Source: Gemmatimonadota bacterium | Lineage (GTDB): Bacteria; Gemmatimonadota; Gemmatimonadetes; Gemmatimonadales; Gemmatimonadaceae | Reading direction: 5' to 3' | Length of the DNA: 33,321 nucleotides | Assembly (NCBI GenBank): GCA_028876525.1 | Contig: JAGWRI010000103.1 | Location: 1-33,321, forward strand | Part shown: piece by piece, positions 16,628-24,525 of the stretch | Position numbering within the stretch: position 1 is the first letter of the stretch | How the letters are laid out: each line of letters opens with the position of its first letter | Notes under the pieces: model-generated | The model's input: only the letters and a program-made list of their open reading frames with translations | Databases searched by the model: none | What the model was told of the DNA's origin: nothing | Position numbers and translations under genes: made by a program

Positions 16628-17443
16628 ATGCCAGATTCGCCCGTTTCCCCCTCCGCACCCTGCCCGAACTGCGGCCAGCCAGCCACGGGCAGGTTCTGTT
16701 CGTCGTGCGGGTCGCCCCTGGGCAAAGTCGCCTGCGGCGCCTGCGGCGCGGAGCTCGCCTCCGGCGCCAAGTTTTGCCACGCCTGCGGCACCCCGGTGGC
16801 GCTTCCGGGGGCATCCGCCCCGGCGCGCGAGCAGGCGCCGGCGGCGCCCAAGAGCTCCGGATCGTCCGACGCGATTCTCTGGTCCGTGATCGCGATCGCC
16901 CTCCTCGCCCTCATCGCCATGGTGGCCGGCCAGCGGTTCGCCCGCTCCGGACAGGCGGGGGGCGCCGGGACGGTCGCCGCCGCCGACACCGGAGCCCAGC
17001 CGATGGGCAGCGCCCCCGACATCAGCAGCATGACGCCGGACGAGCAGGCGCAGCGGCTCTACGCGCTGATGAGCGGGTTCTACGCGGCCGGGCACATGGA
17101 CTCGGTGCAGATGTTCGCCCCGATGGCCACCGGCGCCTACCAGATGCTGCCCTCGATGACCCTCGGCGAGCGCTACGAGTACGGGCGCCTCGAGCTCATG
17201 ACCGGCAATCCGCGCGAGGCCGCGGCCGAAGCCGACACGATCCTCAAGCAGCAGCCGAATCACCTGCTCGGGCTCGCGCTCGCCGCCGACGCCGCCAGGG
17301 CCAGCAAGGACCCGGCGGCCGAACGCCGGTATCTCGACCGGCTGGCCAAGGCCGCGCCCGCCGAGCAGGCCAAGAAGCTCCCGGAATACCGGGACCACGA
17401 CACGGACATCCAGGCCGCCCTCGCCGAAGCGCGCAAGCGCTGA
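16628..17443 (+). CDS. Double zinc-ribbon membrane protein with TPR-like C-terminus
   Basis: The protein is 271 aa. Two CxxC...CxxC zinc ribbons stand in tandem: C12/C15/C24/C27 and C36/C39/C50/C53. A Pro/Ala linker leads to one transmembrane helix (about residues 80-103, ILWSVIAIALLALIAMVAG). The rest is helical: a region starting MTPDEQAQRLYALMSGFYAAGHMDSVQMF and then TPR-like pairs (YEYGRLELMTGNPREAAAEADTILKQQPNHLLGLALAADAA). The topology suggests cytoplasmic zinc ribbons and an extracytoplasmic TPR domain, which usually means protein-protein contact. The exact role is unknown. It stands 28 bases before mqnD, so co-transcription is possible. Confidence 0.82.
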   Translation: MPDSPVSPSAPCPNCGQPATGRFCSSCGSPLGKVACGACGAELASGAKFCHACGTPVALPGASAPAREQAPAAPKSSGSSDAILWSVIAIALLALIAMVAGQRFARSGQAGGAGTVAAADTGAQPMGSAPDISSMTPDEQAQRLYALMSGFYAAGHMDSVQMFAPMATGAYQMLPSMTLGERYEYGRLELMTGNPREAAAEADTILKQQPNHLLGLALAADAARASKDPAAERRYLDRLAKAAPAEQAKKLPEYRDHDTDIQAALAEARKR

Positions 17444-17471
17444 GCCGGGGCGGCCCCATTCAGGTTCTGCC

Positions 17472-18308
17472 ATGACCCGCACCATCCACGTCGCCCACAG
17501 CCCGGACTCGGACGACGCGTTCATGTTCTACGCCCTCGCCGAGCACAAGATCGACACCGAGGGCCTGGCCTACGTCCACGAGCTGCAGGACATCGAGTCG
17601 CTCAACCAGCGCGCGCTGAAGGGCGAGCTCGAAGTCACCGCGGTGTCCATCCACGCCTACGCGTACCTGGCCGACCGGTACGCGCTGCTTCCGCACGGCG
17701 CTTCCATCGGCGACCGCTATGGCCCGCGCCTCGTCGCGCGCCGGCCGATGACTCGGGACGACTTGCGCGGTCAGCGCGTCGCGATTCCGGGCTACAAGAC
17801 CACCGCCTACCTGGCGCTGCGCCTCTACCAGCCGGACTTCGAGCCCATTCCCACGCCGTTCGACGAAATCGAGGACGCCGTCCTGACCGGCGTCGCCGAC
17901 GTCGGGCTGCTGATCCACGAAGGGCAACTCACCTACGCCGATCGCGGCCTTCACCTCATCGCCGACCTCGGCGAATGGTGGTTCCAGGAGACCGGACTGC
18001 CCCTGCCGTTAGGGGGCAACGTCGTAAGAAAGGACCTTGGAGCGCCATTAATTCAGAAGATTTCACGCCATCTTCGAGCCAGTATAGCGTATTCATTACA
18101 ACATCGTGCCAGCGCTCTCGATCACGCCATGAAGTTCGCCCGCGGCCTCGACCGCGCCAAGGCAGACACCTTCGTCGGCATGTACGTCAACGACTGGACG
18201 CTGGACTATGGCGTGCGGGGCCGGGAGGCGGTGCGGCTGCTGCTCGAGCGCGGGGCGCAGGCCGGCGTGATTCCGCACCGCGTCGACGTCGAGTTCGTCG
18301 AAGACTGA
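17472..18308 (+). CDS. mqnD: 1,4-dihydroxy-6-naphthoate synthase-like protein, futalosine menaquinone pathway
   Basis: The protein is 278 aa, the normal MqnD length. In the futalosine route MqnD cleaves cyclic dehypoxanthinylfutalosine to 1,4-dihydroxy-6-naphthoate. The fold is periplasmic-binding-protein-like: HSPDSDDAFMFYAL at the N-terminus, DIESLNQRAL, VSIHAYAYL, VAIPGYKTTAYLALRLY, then LLIHEGQLTY with the conserved His (H149), and TGLPLPLGGNVVRKDLG. An AGG lies ~7 bases before the ATG. Codons from about 18005 to 18115 are sharply different from the rest (TTA, AGA, ATA, TCA, CTT and GGA in a gene otherwise using GC-ending codons), although the protein sequence there stays family-like. No other mqn gene is in the window. 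Confidence 0.85.
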   Translation: MTRTIHVAHSPDSDDAFMFYALAEHKIDTEGLAYVHELQDIESLNQRALKGELEVTAVSIHAYAYLADRYALLPHGASIGDRYGPRLVARRPMTRDDLRGQRVAIPGYKTTAYLALRLYQPDFEPIPTPFDEIEDAVLTGVADVGLLIHEGQLTYADRGLHLIADLGEWWFQETGLPLPLGGNVVRKDLGAPLIQKISRHLRASIAYSLQHRASALDHAMKFARGLDRAKADTFVGMYVNDWTLDYGVRGREAVRLLLERGAQAGVIPHRVDVEFVED

Positions 18309-18414
18309 TAGCGCGATCGGCAGCGCAGGGCTCGGCGCGGAATCGACGCCGCCGCCCGGTGCACGGTCGTTGCTCGGGGAGCGCCTCCGCGCGGCCGGCG
18401 ATCGGGGCCGGCGC

Positions 18415-18443
18415 TTGACGGAACGGGTGCCGGATTGTACTAG
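18415..18443 (+). promoter_or_regulatory. Candidate promoter upstream of the H1-like gene
   Basis: TTGACG (18415-18420) is separated by 17 bases from TACTAG (18438-18443). The -35 matches consensus at five of six positions, while the -10 is weak. It would give a 5' untranslated region of ~130 bases. A second GTACTAG lies at about 18554-18560, close to the ribosome binding site. Confidence 0.35.
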
Positions 18444-18582
18444 GGAGTTGTCGTACGCGCATCGCGCGCGCGACCGGGTGCCGATCGACGGATTCAATCC
18501 GTGCACGACGGCGCGCGCCGATCCTGAGACCAAATACTGCGCACAGGCAGGACAGTACTAGACCAACACGAGGAGGCGGGCA

Positions 18583-19215
18583 ATGCCGCGGGGTGACGAG
18601 CTGCACGACGAGTTCCGATTCTCCGACCGCGACGACGACGCGGAGGATCTGGGCTACGGCGGAGGAGGGGGAGGGGGAGGAGGAGGAAGTTCGTTCGACG
18701 AAGAAGAGGAAGAGGACGGGGGGTGGATGACCCACAAGGACGACAGCGACGACCTGTGGGACAGCACCGACGACCTCGAGGAGGAAGAAGAGGAGGCCGA
18801 GGTGTTCGCCGAGTCCAGCGAGGACGAGGAAGATCTGTTCGGCGCGACGCCGGCCGCGGCCGCTCCGAGCAAGTCGGCGTCGTCGCCGCCGCCCGCGGCG
18901 AAGAAGCCGGCGGTTCCGGCCAAGCCCGCTTCGCCTCCGCCGCCGGCGGCGAAGAAGCCGGCGGCGGCGGTCAAGCCCGCGGTCGTTCCGGCCGCTCCGG
19001 CCAAGAAGCCGGAGGCGAAGAAGGCCGCCGCCAAGCCCGCCGCGAAGGCGGTCAAGAAGGCTGCCAAGAAGCCCGTCAAGAAAGTCGCGAAGAAGGTGAC
19101 CAGGAAGCCCGCCAAGAAGGCCGTCAAAAAGGCCGGGAAGAAGCCCGCCAAAAAGGTGGCGAAAAAGACGGTGAAGACGCCGGCGAAGAAGCCGGCCAAG
19201 AAGCGCCGCAAGTAG
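18583..19215 (+). CDS. Histone H1-like protein with acidic N-terminal region
   Basis: The protein is 210 aa with GGAGG ~8 bases before the ATG. Residues 1-85 are strongly acidic and low-complexity: a ten-glycine run (26-35), then EEEEE and DLEEEEEEAEVF blocks. Residues ~88-130 are Ala/Pro-rich. Residues ~130-210 consist of KKPAKK/AKKVAKK-type repeats ending KKRRK, like the C-terminal tail of eukaryotic histone H1 and bacterial HctB/AlgP-type proteins, which bind DNA non-specifically. The charge polarity suggests that the acidic part can shield or partner with the basic tail. It probably compacts the nucleoid. It is followed by a strong terminator. It could instead be an RNA- or membrane-associated disordered protein. 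Confidence 0.78.
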   Translation: MPRGDELHDEFRFSDRDDDAEDLGYGGGGGGGGGGSSFDEEEEEDGGWMTHKDDSDDLWDSTDDLEEEEEEAEVFAESSEDEEDLFGATPAAAAPSKSASSPPPAAKKPAVPAKPASPPPPAAKKPAAAVKPAVVPAAPAKKPEAKKAAAKPAAKAVKKAAKKPVKKVAKKVTRKPAKKAVKKAGKKPAKKVAKKTVKTPAKKPAKKRRK

Positions 19216-19245
19216 CCTCGCCGTTGTCGTTCGATCCTCGTGTGG

Positions 19246-19282
19246 GAGAGCAGGGACGCCCGTCGTCCCTGCTCTCTTTCTA
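19246..19282 (+). terminator. Strong intrinsic terminator after the H1-like gene
   Basis: A perfect 13-base-pair stem (19246-19258 with 19264-19276) closes a 5-base loop and is followed by TTTCT. It lies 31 bases after the stop codon and separates this gene from the MerR-SDR-Rep group. Confidence 0.9.
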
Positions 19283-19380
19283 TGCCGGACCGCGAGGTGG
19301 GCCGATCGGCCTCACGCGTCATCGTGGCACGGGTTATTGTTGTCGCATGCGCTCCCTCCCCGGCACCTGCGGCGAGACTC

Positions 19381-19926
19381 ATGGCTGACACGCCGGTCGA
19401 TCTGCTGCGCGCACATGCGCGGCACGCGCCGTGGAACGCCCGCGGACTGGCGGCACACGCAACGGCTCTCGTCGACGCCGCCGGCGTCCGGCCCACCAAC
19501 GCCTCCGCCCGGGCCGCGCCGAGCCCGCGGGCCATCCGGTTCTACGTCGCCAGCGGACTCCTCGATCACCCGCAGGGCGCCGGCACCTCGGCGACCTACG
19601 GCTACCGGCACCTCCTGCAGCTGCTGGCCATCAAGATCCGCCAGCGCGAAGGCGCCACGCTCGAGATCATCAAACAGGAAATGAGGGACGTCACGGGCGA
19701 CGCCCTGGAGCGGCGCGTCGCGGGGTCGCTCGCCCCGGCGCTGGCGGTCGGAGCCGACGCGGCTCCGCCGGATGCCGACGGCGAGGCGGCGCCGTGGCAC
19801 CGGGTCGTGGTCGGTGACGGTATCGAGCTGCACGTGCGGACCGATTCGCCGGCCGCGGACGCCGACGCGCTGATTGCGATGCGCGAGGCGGTGCGGGCGG
19901 CGCTGGGTCGAGAGGAGTTCCGGTAG
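19381..19926 (+). CDS. MerR-like helix-turn-helix regulator
   Basis: The protein is 181 aa from the ATG at 19381; the frame is open further upstream, but that part has no family similarity. After ~40 extra N-terminal residues (WNARGLAAHATALVDAAGV) comes the MerR hallmark APSPRAIRFYVASGLLDHPQG...ATYGYRHLLQLLAIKIRQREGATLEIIKQEM (about residues 40-100). The C-terminal ~80 residues are Ala/Asp-rich and end in a short amphipathic helix; no metal-binding cysteines are present. The effector is unknown. The stop codon is one base before the GTG of the SDR gene, so the two are translationally coupled. It may control the SDR-Rep group. Confidence 0.75.
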   Translation: MADTPVDLLRAHARHAPWNARGLAAHATALVDAAGVRPTNASARAAPSPRAIRFYVASGLLDHPQGAGTSATYGYRHLLQLLAIKIRQREGATLEIIKQEMRDVTGDALERRVAGSLAPALAVGADAAPPDADGEAAPWHRVVVGDGIELHVRTDSPAADADALIAMREAVRAALGREEFR

Positions 19927-19927
19927 C

Positions 19928-20632
19928 GTGCCGGGCGGCCTGGCCCTGATCACCGGCGTCGGCCGCGCGGGGCAGGTGGGCGAGACGGTCGCGCGGACGT
20001 TCGCCGAGCGGGGCGCCCGGGTGATTCTCGTGAGCCGGAGCCCGGACGAGATCGCGGCCCGCGTGGCCGACTTGCGGGCGGCGGGGCTCGACGCTACCGG
20101 ATACGCCTGCGACCTGGCCGAGCCGGCGGGGGTGGATGCGCTGGCCCGGCGTGTGGAGGTCGAGCACGGCGGTGCCCTGAACGCGCTGGTCAACCTGGCA
20201 GGCGGCTTCGCGACGTCGGGGCCGGTGGCCGAGTCGGATCCCGGCGTCTGGGAGCGCCTGACCCGCATCAACCTCCTCACCGCCTACGCCGCGACGCGCG
20301 CGTTCCTTCCGCAACTGCGGAAGGCGCGCGGCGCGATCGTCTACTTCGGCGCCGCCGCTGCGCTGCCGGGCGGATCGGTGTCCGGCCTGTGGGCCTACTC
20401 CGCCGCCAAGGGAGCCGTGCTCACGCTGATGCGCGCCGTGGCGGGCGAGGAGCGCGATGCCGGAGTCCGGGCCAACGCGGTGGCGCCCACCGCGATCCGC
20501 ACGGCGACGAATCTCGAGGCAATGGGCGACCAGGTCCGGTACGTCGAGCGGCAGGCCGTCGCCGACGCCGTCTGGTACCTGTGCTCCGAGGGCGCGCAGG
20601 GCGTGAACGGACAGGTGGTGCGCCTTGGCTAG
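19928..20632 (+). CDS. Short-chain dehydrogenase/reductase, atypical active site
   Basis: The protein is 234 aa from the GTG at 19928, one base after the MerR-like stop, with GAGAGGAG ~10 bases upstream. The Rossmann nucleotide loop reads ITGVGRAGQVG. NLAGG replaces the usual NNAG. The catalytic YxxxK is present as Y157-SAA-K161. The strand that normally carries the catalytic Ser (~13 residues before Tyr) reads VYFGAAAALPGG, with Ala at that position. It ends with VADAVWYLCSEGAQGVNGQVVRLG, the usual SDR C-terminus. It binds NAD(P); the missing Ser raises doubt about oxidoreductase activity. The substrate is unknown. Confidence 0.85.
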   Translation: MPGGLALITGVGRAGQVGETVARTFAERGARVILVSRSPDEIAARVADLRAAGLDATGYACDLAEPAGVDALARRVEVEHGGALNALVNLAGGFATSGPVAESDPGVWERLTRINLLTAYAATRAFLPQLRKARGAIVYFGAAAALPGGSVSGLWAYSAAKGAVLTLMRAVAGEERDAGVRANAVAPTAIRTATNLEAMGDQVRYVERQAVADAVWYLCSEGAQGVNGQVVRLG

Positions 20633-20653
20633 CGGCGCCGCGTCCGGATAGAC

Positions 20654-21553
20654 ATGCCCGCCGAACGGCGTCGCCGCGTCGCGCCGCGCCAGGTGGCGCT
20701 CGATCGCTCGCTCGAGGCGCTGCCGCTGTTTCGTCTGAGCGATTCCCCGGAAGATGCGCCGGTGGCGTACACGACCGACACCGGCGGACGGTGGCGCGTG
20801 CTGCCCGCCCCGGGCGACCGGCTGCCGGGAACCTTCGATCAGGACGTGTACGTCGAGCTCATGCGGCGGTTCCAGGAAGCCGGGAGTCCGCTGGACGGCG
20901 CCGTCTCGTTCACGCTGCACGCCTTTTTGCATTCCATGGACCGACAGGTCGACGGCCGGACGTACGAGCAGTTGCGCACGGCGCTCGTACGCCTGGAGCG
21001 CACCGTGCTGGAATCGGCGGGCGCATACCGGCTGGCCGGAGAGGACGTCAATCTGGACGGGCAGTTCACGGTGCTCAGCGCGGTGGCAATCGAGCGCCGG
21101 CGGGCGGTCGACCGGGGTCAGCTGGCGCTGTTCGACGCGACGATGGCGCCCGAGCCTGGCGCGGCACGGGCCGTGCTGGCGCCGATCATCCGCGCCAACC
21201 TCGTCGCCCGTCATCAGGTCACCCTGTCCGTGCCCCGCTACCGGGCGCTGGGCTCGCCGGTCGCCCGCCGGTTGTACCGGCTGCTCGAAGTGGCGCGAGC
21301 GGAAAACCGTCTGGCCTGGCGGGTGCCGCTGGAGCGCCTCAAGGAGATGCTCCCCCTGGGCCAGCGGTACCCGTCGCACCTCCAGCGGGTGCTGCAACCG
21401 GCGCACGAGCTGCTCCGCGCGGAGGGCATCCTCCGCAGCGCCGCGATCCGGCAGGAGCGCCGTCGCTGGTACGTGGATTACGTGCTCGGCAGCCGGACTC
21501 CGGGGCCGGCGGAGGGGGCGGAAGGGGCGGAGGGGGGCGGCCGGCAGGGGTGA
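20654..21553 (+). CDS. Plasmid-type replication initiator protein A (RepA/RPA family) homologue
   Basis: The protein is 299 aa. It opens with a basic tail (MPAERRRRVAPRQVALDRSLEALPLFRLSD). It then shows the RPA-family pattern: RWRVLPAPGDRLPGTFDQDVYVELMRRFQEAG, SFTLHAFLHSMDRQVDGRTYEQLRTALVRLERT, a central FTVLSAVAIERRR strand, and a second winged-helix-like half with SPVARRLYRLLEVARAEN and LPLGQRYPSHLQRVLQPAHELL. The two halves resemble the twin winged-helix layout of plasmid Rep proteins. The C-terminus is Gly/Glu-rich (PAEGAEGAEGGGRQG). No partition genes or iterons were seen nearby. It may be a relic of an integrated plasmid or a chromosomal DNA-binding protein of the same fold. Confidence 0.72.
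   Translation: MPAERRRRVAPRQVALDRSLEALPLFRLSDSPEDAPVAYTTDTGGRWRVLPAPGDRLPGTFDQDVYVELMRRFQEAGSPLDGAVSFTLHAFLHSMDRQVDGRTYEQLRTALVRLERTVLESAGAYRLAGEDVNLDGQFTVLSAVAIERRRAVDRGQLALFDATMAPEPGAARAVLAPIIRANLVARHQVTLSVPRYRALGSPVARRLYRLLEVARAENRLAWRVPLERLKEMLPLGQRYPSHLQRVLQPAHELLRAEGILRSAAIRQERRRWYVDYVLGSRTPGPAEGAEGAEGGGRQG
21514..21550 (+). other. G-run cluster at the end of the Rep-like gene
   Basis: Runs of five, four, six and four G (21514-21518, 21524-21527, 21532-21537 and 21547-21550) with loops of 5, 4 and 9 bases could form a quadruplex. They encode the Gly/Glu-rich C-terminus. Confidence 0.4.
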
Positions 21554-21597
21554 CTGGGGCCGGTGAACGCTTCCAGGGGACCGGAGTACAACACGGC

Positions 21598-21819
21598 ATG
21601 GCTACCAAGCTCACCCATGCGATCCGTCGCGAAATCATCATCAACGAGGAGCCGTTCACCGTCGTGATCTCCCCGGACGGGCTGCGCTTGTCGCGCAAGC
21701 GCTTCCGTTCCGGCCGCCAGCTGAGCTGGGAGGCGCTCTGGCGGCAGGGGGTCGGGGACGACGGGGAGGAGGCCTCGCGCGAGGCCGGGCCCGTGCCGGG
21801 AGGCGTGCGGACGGTGTAG
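21598..21819 (+). CDS. Small protein of unknown function (73 aa)
   Basis: The frame starts at ATG 21598 and codes MATKLTHAIRREIIINEEPFTVVISPDGLRLSRKRFRSGRQ-type sequence. It reads as a compact four-strand fold (REIIIN, FTVVISPDGLRLSRK) followed by SWEALWRQG. The second half (residues ~50-73) is Gly/Glu/Pro-rich and probably disordered. The regular hydrophobic pattern in the first 50 residues supports a real gene. I do not recognise the family. It lies between the Rep-like gene and the S41 protease. No strong Shine-Dalgarno is present. Confidence 0.6.
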   Translation: MATKLTHAIRREIIINEEPFTVVISPDGLRLSRKRFRSGRQLSWEALWRQGVGDDGEEASREAGPVPGGVRTV

Positions 21820-21851
21820 TTTTCGGGAATTCCGTTCCGGAAGTGGCCTTC

Positions 21852-23447
21852 ATGCGTCGTTCCCGAAAGTTCGCCGTCGCCCTCGCGCTCCTCGCCCCGA
21901 TCGTCGCGGGCGGGTTCATCCTCCAGGCCCAGAGCCCGAACGCGGGCTCGCTCCTGCTGGACCAGGTATTGTCCCTGGTCACCAACCGCTACGTAGACAC
22001 CCTGCCTGCGGGTGACGTCTACGAGAAGGCCGCGCGCGGATTGGTGGACCAGCTGAACGATCCCTACAGCCAGCTCTTCTCGCCCGAGGAGTTGAGCACG
22101 TTCAACAAGAACACCGGCGGGCAGTACGGCGGGATCGGGATGCAGATCGAGAGCCAGAACGGCGTCGTCACGATCAGCAAGGTGTTCCCGAACACTCCGG
22201 CCGAAGAGGCCGGCGTGATGGAAGGGGACCAGATCCTCTGGGTGGACTCGCTGTCCACGCGGGGTTGGTCGCTGAGCCGGACATCGGATTATCTGACGGG
22301 CACGCCCGGGACGAAGGTGAAGGTCAAGTTCGGCCGGCCCGGGGTGTCGCAGCTGATCACGGTGAACTTCACGCGGGCGGTGATCCACGTGCCGGCGGTG
22401 CCGTACGCGATCATGCTCCCGAACAAGATCGGGTACATCCCGCTGCTGCAGTTCAACGAGACGGCTGCCCAGGACGTCGAGACCGCGGCGAAGGCGCTGC
22501 AGGCGCAGGGAGCGCGCGGCCTGATCCTCGATGAGCGGGGAAATCCGGGCGGGATCCTGGATCAGAGCCTGGCGCTGAGCGGGCTCTTCCTGAAGCGGGG
22601 GGAGGAGATCGTCTCGGTGCGGACGCGGACCGGGCCACCGATGGTGGACTCGACGACCAGCGCTCCGGTGTTCGGCGCGATCCCGCTGGTGGTGCTGACC
22701 GACGGCGGGACGGCGTCGGCGGCCGAAATCGTGGCCGGCGCCCTGCAGGACCACGACCGCGCGCTGATCGTGGGCCAGACCTCGTTCGGGAAGGGGCTGG
22801 TGCAGTCGGTCTACGAACTCGATGGCGGTTACGCCCTCAAGCTCACGACCGGGAAGTGGTACACGCCCAGCGGCCGGTCCATCCAACGCGAGCGCAAGTT
22901 CGTGAACGGGCATTTCCTGCCGGTCGCGCCCGATTCGGCGGAGAGCGAGGAGTCGAAGAAGGACCGGCCGGTGTTCTACTCGGACGACCGCCGGCCGGTG
23001 TACGGCGGCGGCGGGATCACGCCCGACGTGATCGTGCCCGACGACACGCTCACCACGGCCGAGCAGTCGCTGGCCAAGGCGCTGGCGCCCAAGTCGCAGG
23101 AAGTGTACGTGACGCTGTACCGGTTCGCGCTCGATCTGTCGCACCGCGTGAAGCGCGGATTCAAGTACGACCCGGCCTGGCGCGGGGAATTCATTCGCCA
23201 GCTCGACAGCGCGGGCGTCGACGTCGAGCCGTCGCTCTACGCGCAGGCCCCGCAGTACCTGGACCAGCTCATCGAGGACCGGCTGTCGCGGTTCGTGGAG
23301 GGCGACTCCACGGCCAAGCGCCGCGAGTTGCCGTACGACGCGCCGCTCGCGCGCGCGCTTCAGCTGTTGAACGAGGCGAAGTCCCAGCAGAACCTGTTCG
23401 CGGTCGCCGGCGCGGCCCTGCCGGCGGCGTCCCCCAAGAAGCCCTGA
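21852..23447 (+). CDS. S41-family C-terminal processing protease with PDZ domain
   Basis: The protein is 531 aa from the ATG at 21852, with GGAAG 9 bases upstream (a GTG at 21843 is less likely). An N-terminal signal/anchor ([26 protein letters not shown]) exports it. A short helical domain is followed by a PDZ domain (~residues 85-170: [40 protein letters not shown]) and the S41 protease core. The Ser-Lys dyad is visible: S289 in GTASAAEI and K314 in SFGKGLVQ, 25 residues apart as in Prc/CtpA. It degrades or trims periplasmic proteins at their C-termini. The ~150-residue C-terminal extension is helical. It overlaps closely with the next gene (8 bases between stop and start). Confidence 0.94.
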   Translation: MRRSRKFAVALALLAPIVAGGFILQAQSPNAGSLLLDQVLSLVTNRYVDTLPAGDVYEKAARGLVDQLNDPYSQLFSPEELSTFNKNTGGQYGGIGMQIESQNGVVTISKVFPNTPAEEAGVMEGDQILWVDSLSTRGWSLSRTSDYLTGTPGTKVKVKFGRPGVSQLITVNFTRAVIHVPAVPYAIMLPNKIGYIPLLQFNETAAQDVETAAKALQAQGARGLILDERGNPGGILDQSLALSGLFLKRGEEIVSVRTRTGPPMVDSTTSAPVFGAIPLVVLTDGGTASAAEIVAGALQDHDRALIVGQTSFGKGLVQSVYELDGGYALKLTTGKWYTPSGRSIQRERKFVNGHFLPVAPDSAESEESKKDRPVFYSDDRRPVYGGGGITPDVIVPDDTLTTAEQSLAKALAPKSQEVYVTLYRFALDLSHRVKRGFKYDPAWRGEFIRQLDSAGVDVEPSLYAQAPQYLDQLIEDRLSRFVEGDSTAKRRELPYDAPLARALQLLNEAKSQQNLFAVAGAALPAASPKKP

Positions 23448-23455
23448 GGTCGTTC

Positions 23456-24493
23456 ATGCGTCGAATCCCCCTTGCCGCCGCGCTCGCCGCGGCGGCCGTC
23501 GCGTGTGTCCGTCCGTCGCCGCCCCGGCTCGCGCCGTTCCCGGGCGAGCGCCACCTGGCCAACATCCGCCAGCTCACGTTCGGCGGCGAGAACGCCGAAG
23601 CGTATTTCAGCCGCGACGGCAAGCGGCTCATCTTCCAGTCCACGCGCGACGGCCGCGCCTGCGATCAGCAATTCGTGATGAACGTGGACGGCACCGGCCT
23701 GCGGCGAGTATCCACGGGCGCCGGAAAGACCACCTGCGGCTATTTCTTCGGCGACGACCGGAAGATCTTCTTCGCGTCGACGCACGCCGTGGACACGGCC
23801 TGCTCACCGAAACCCGATCCGTCCAAGGGATACGTCTGGCGGCTCGACCCGTACGACATCTACGCCGCCAATGCCGACGGGACGGACCTCGAGCGGCTCA
23901 CGCGCTACGGGGTCTACACCGCCGAGGGTACGCTGTCGCCCGACGGACAGACGATCGTGTTCACCTCGCTCAAGGACGGCGATCTCGACTTGTACACGAT
24001 GAAGATCGATGGAACCGACGTCCGGCGCCTCACGACGGCGCCGGGCTACGACGGCGGGGCCTTCTTCTCGCCCGACGGCTCGAAGATCGTCTACCGCGCC
24101 TGGCACCCCACCGACACGGCGCTGACCAACTACCAGGCGCTGCTTCGCGAGGGCCTCGTGCGCCCCAACCGGATGGAAATCTGGGTGATGAACGCCGACG
24201 GCTCCGACCAGCACCAGGTGACCTCGTTGGGCGGCGCCAACTTCGCGCCCTTCTTCACGCCCGACGGGAAGCGCATCATCTTCGCGTCGAACTACAAGAA
24301 TCCGCACAGTCGCAACTTCGACCTGTACCTCGTGAACCTCGACGGCTCGGGGCTCGAGCAGGTGACGACGCACCCCGAGTTCGACGGATTTCCGATGTTC
24401 AGTCCCGACGGCAAGGAACTCGTCTGGGCGTCCGACCGGCACGGGGAGAAGGTGGGCGAGACGGACATCTTCATCGCCGACTGGGTGCCCTGA
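23456..24493 (+). CDS. TolB/PD40-type beta-propeller lipoprotein
   Basis: The protein is 345 aa from the ATG at 23456, with TGAGGT 5 bases upstream and 8 bases after the S41 stop, so the two form an operon. A lipoprotein signal has a cysteine at about residue 17 (AAAVAC). The rest is made of repeated PD40/WD40-like blades: [79 protein letters not shown], and [17 protein letters not shown]. About six blades can be seen. It would be a periplasmic propeller used for protein or ligand binding. Proteins of this type often accompany proteases, which fits its neighbour. The ligand is unknown. Confidence 0.9.
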   Translation: MRRIPLAAALAAAAVACVRPSPPRLAPFPGERHLANIRQLTFGGENAEAYFSRDGKRLIFQSTRDGRACDQQFVMNVDGTGLRRVSTGAGKTTCGYFFGDDRKIFFASTHAVDTACSPKPDPSKGYVWRLDPYDIYAANADGTDLERLTRYGVYTAEGTLSPDGQTIVFTSLKDGDLDLYTMKIDGTDVRRLTTAPGYDGGAFFSPDGSKIVYRAWHPTDTALTNYQALLREGLVRPNRMEIWVMNADGSDQHQVTSLGGANFAPFFTPDGKRIIFASNYKNPHSRNFDLYLVNLDGSGLEQVTTHPEFDGFPMFSPDGKELVWASDRHGEKVGETDIFIADWVP

Positions 24494-24498
24494 ACCAT

Positions 24499-24510
24499 GA
24501 CCGGCCGGTC
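24499..24510. other. 12-base perfect palindrome
   Basis: GACCGGCCGGTC lies in the 32-base gap between the propeller gene and the GDP-fucose synthase gene. It may be a weak hairpin or protein site, or chance in GC-rich DNA. Confidence 0.25.
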
Positions 24511-24525
24511 GAGCGCGGCGCGTCC

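Noticed and set aside
18660-18692. GGA/GGGG tract in the H1-like gene as a regulatory quadruplex.
   Set aside because: It simply encodes a ten-glycine run. The G-runs are mostly of two, and there is no sign of function beyond coding.
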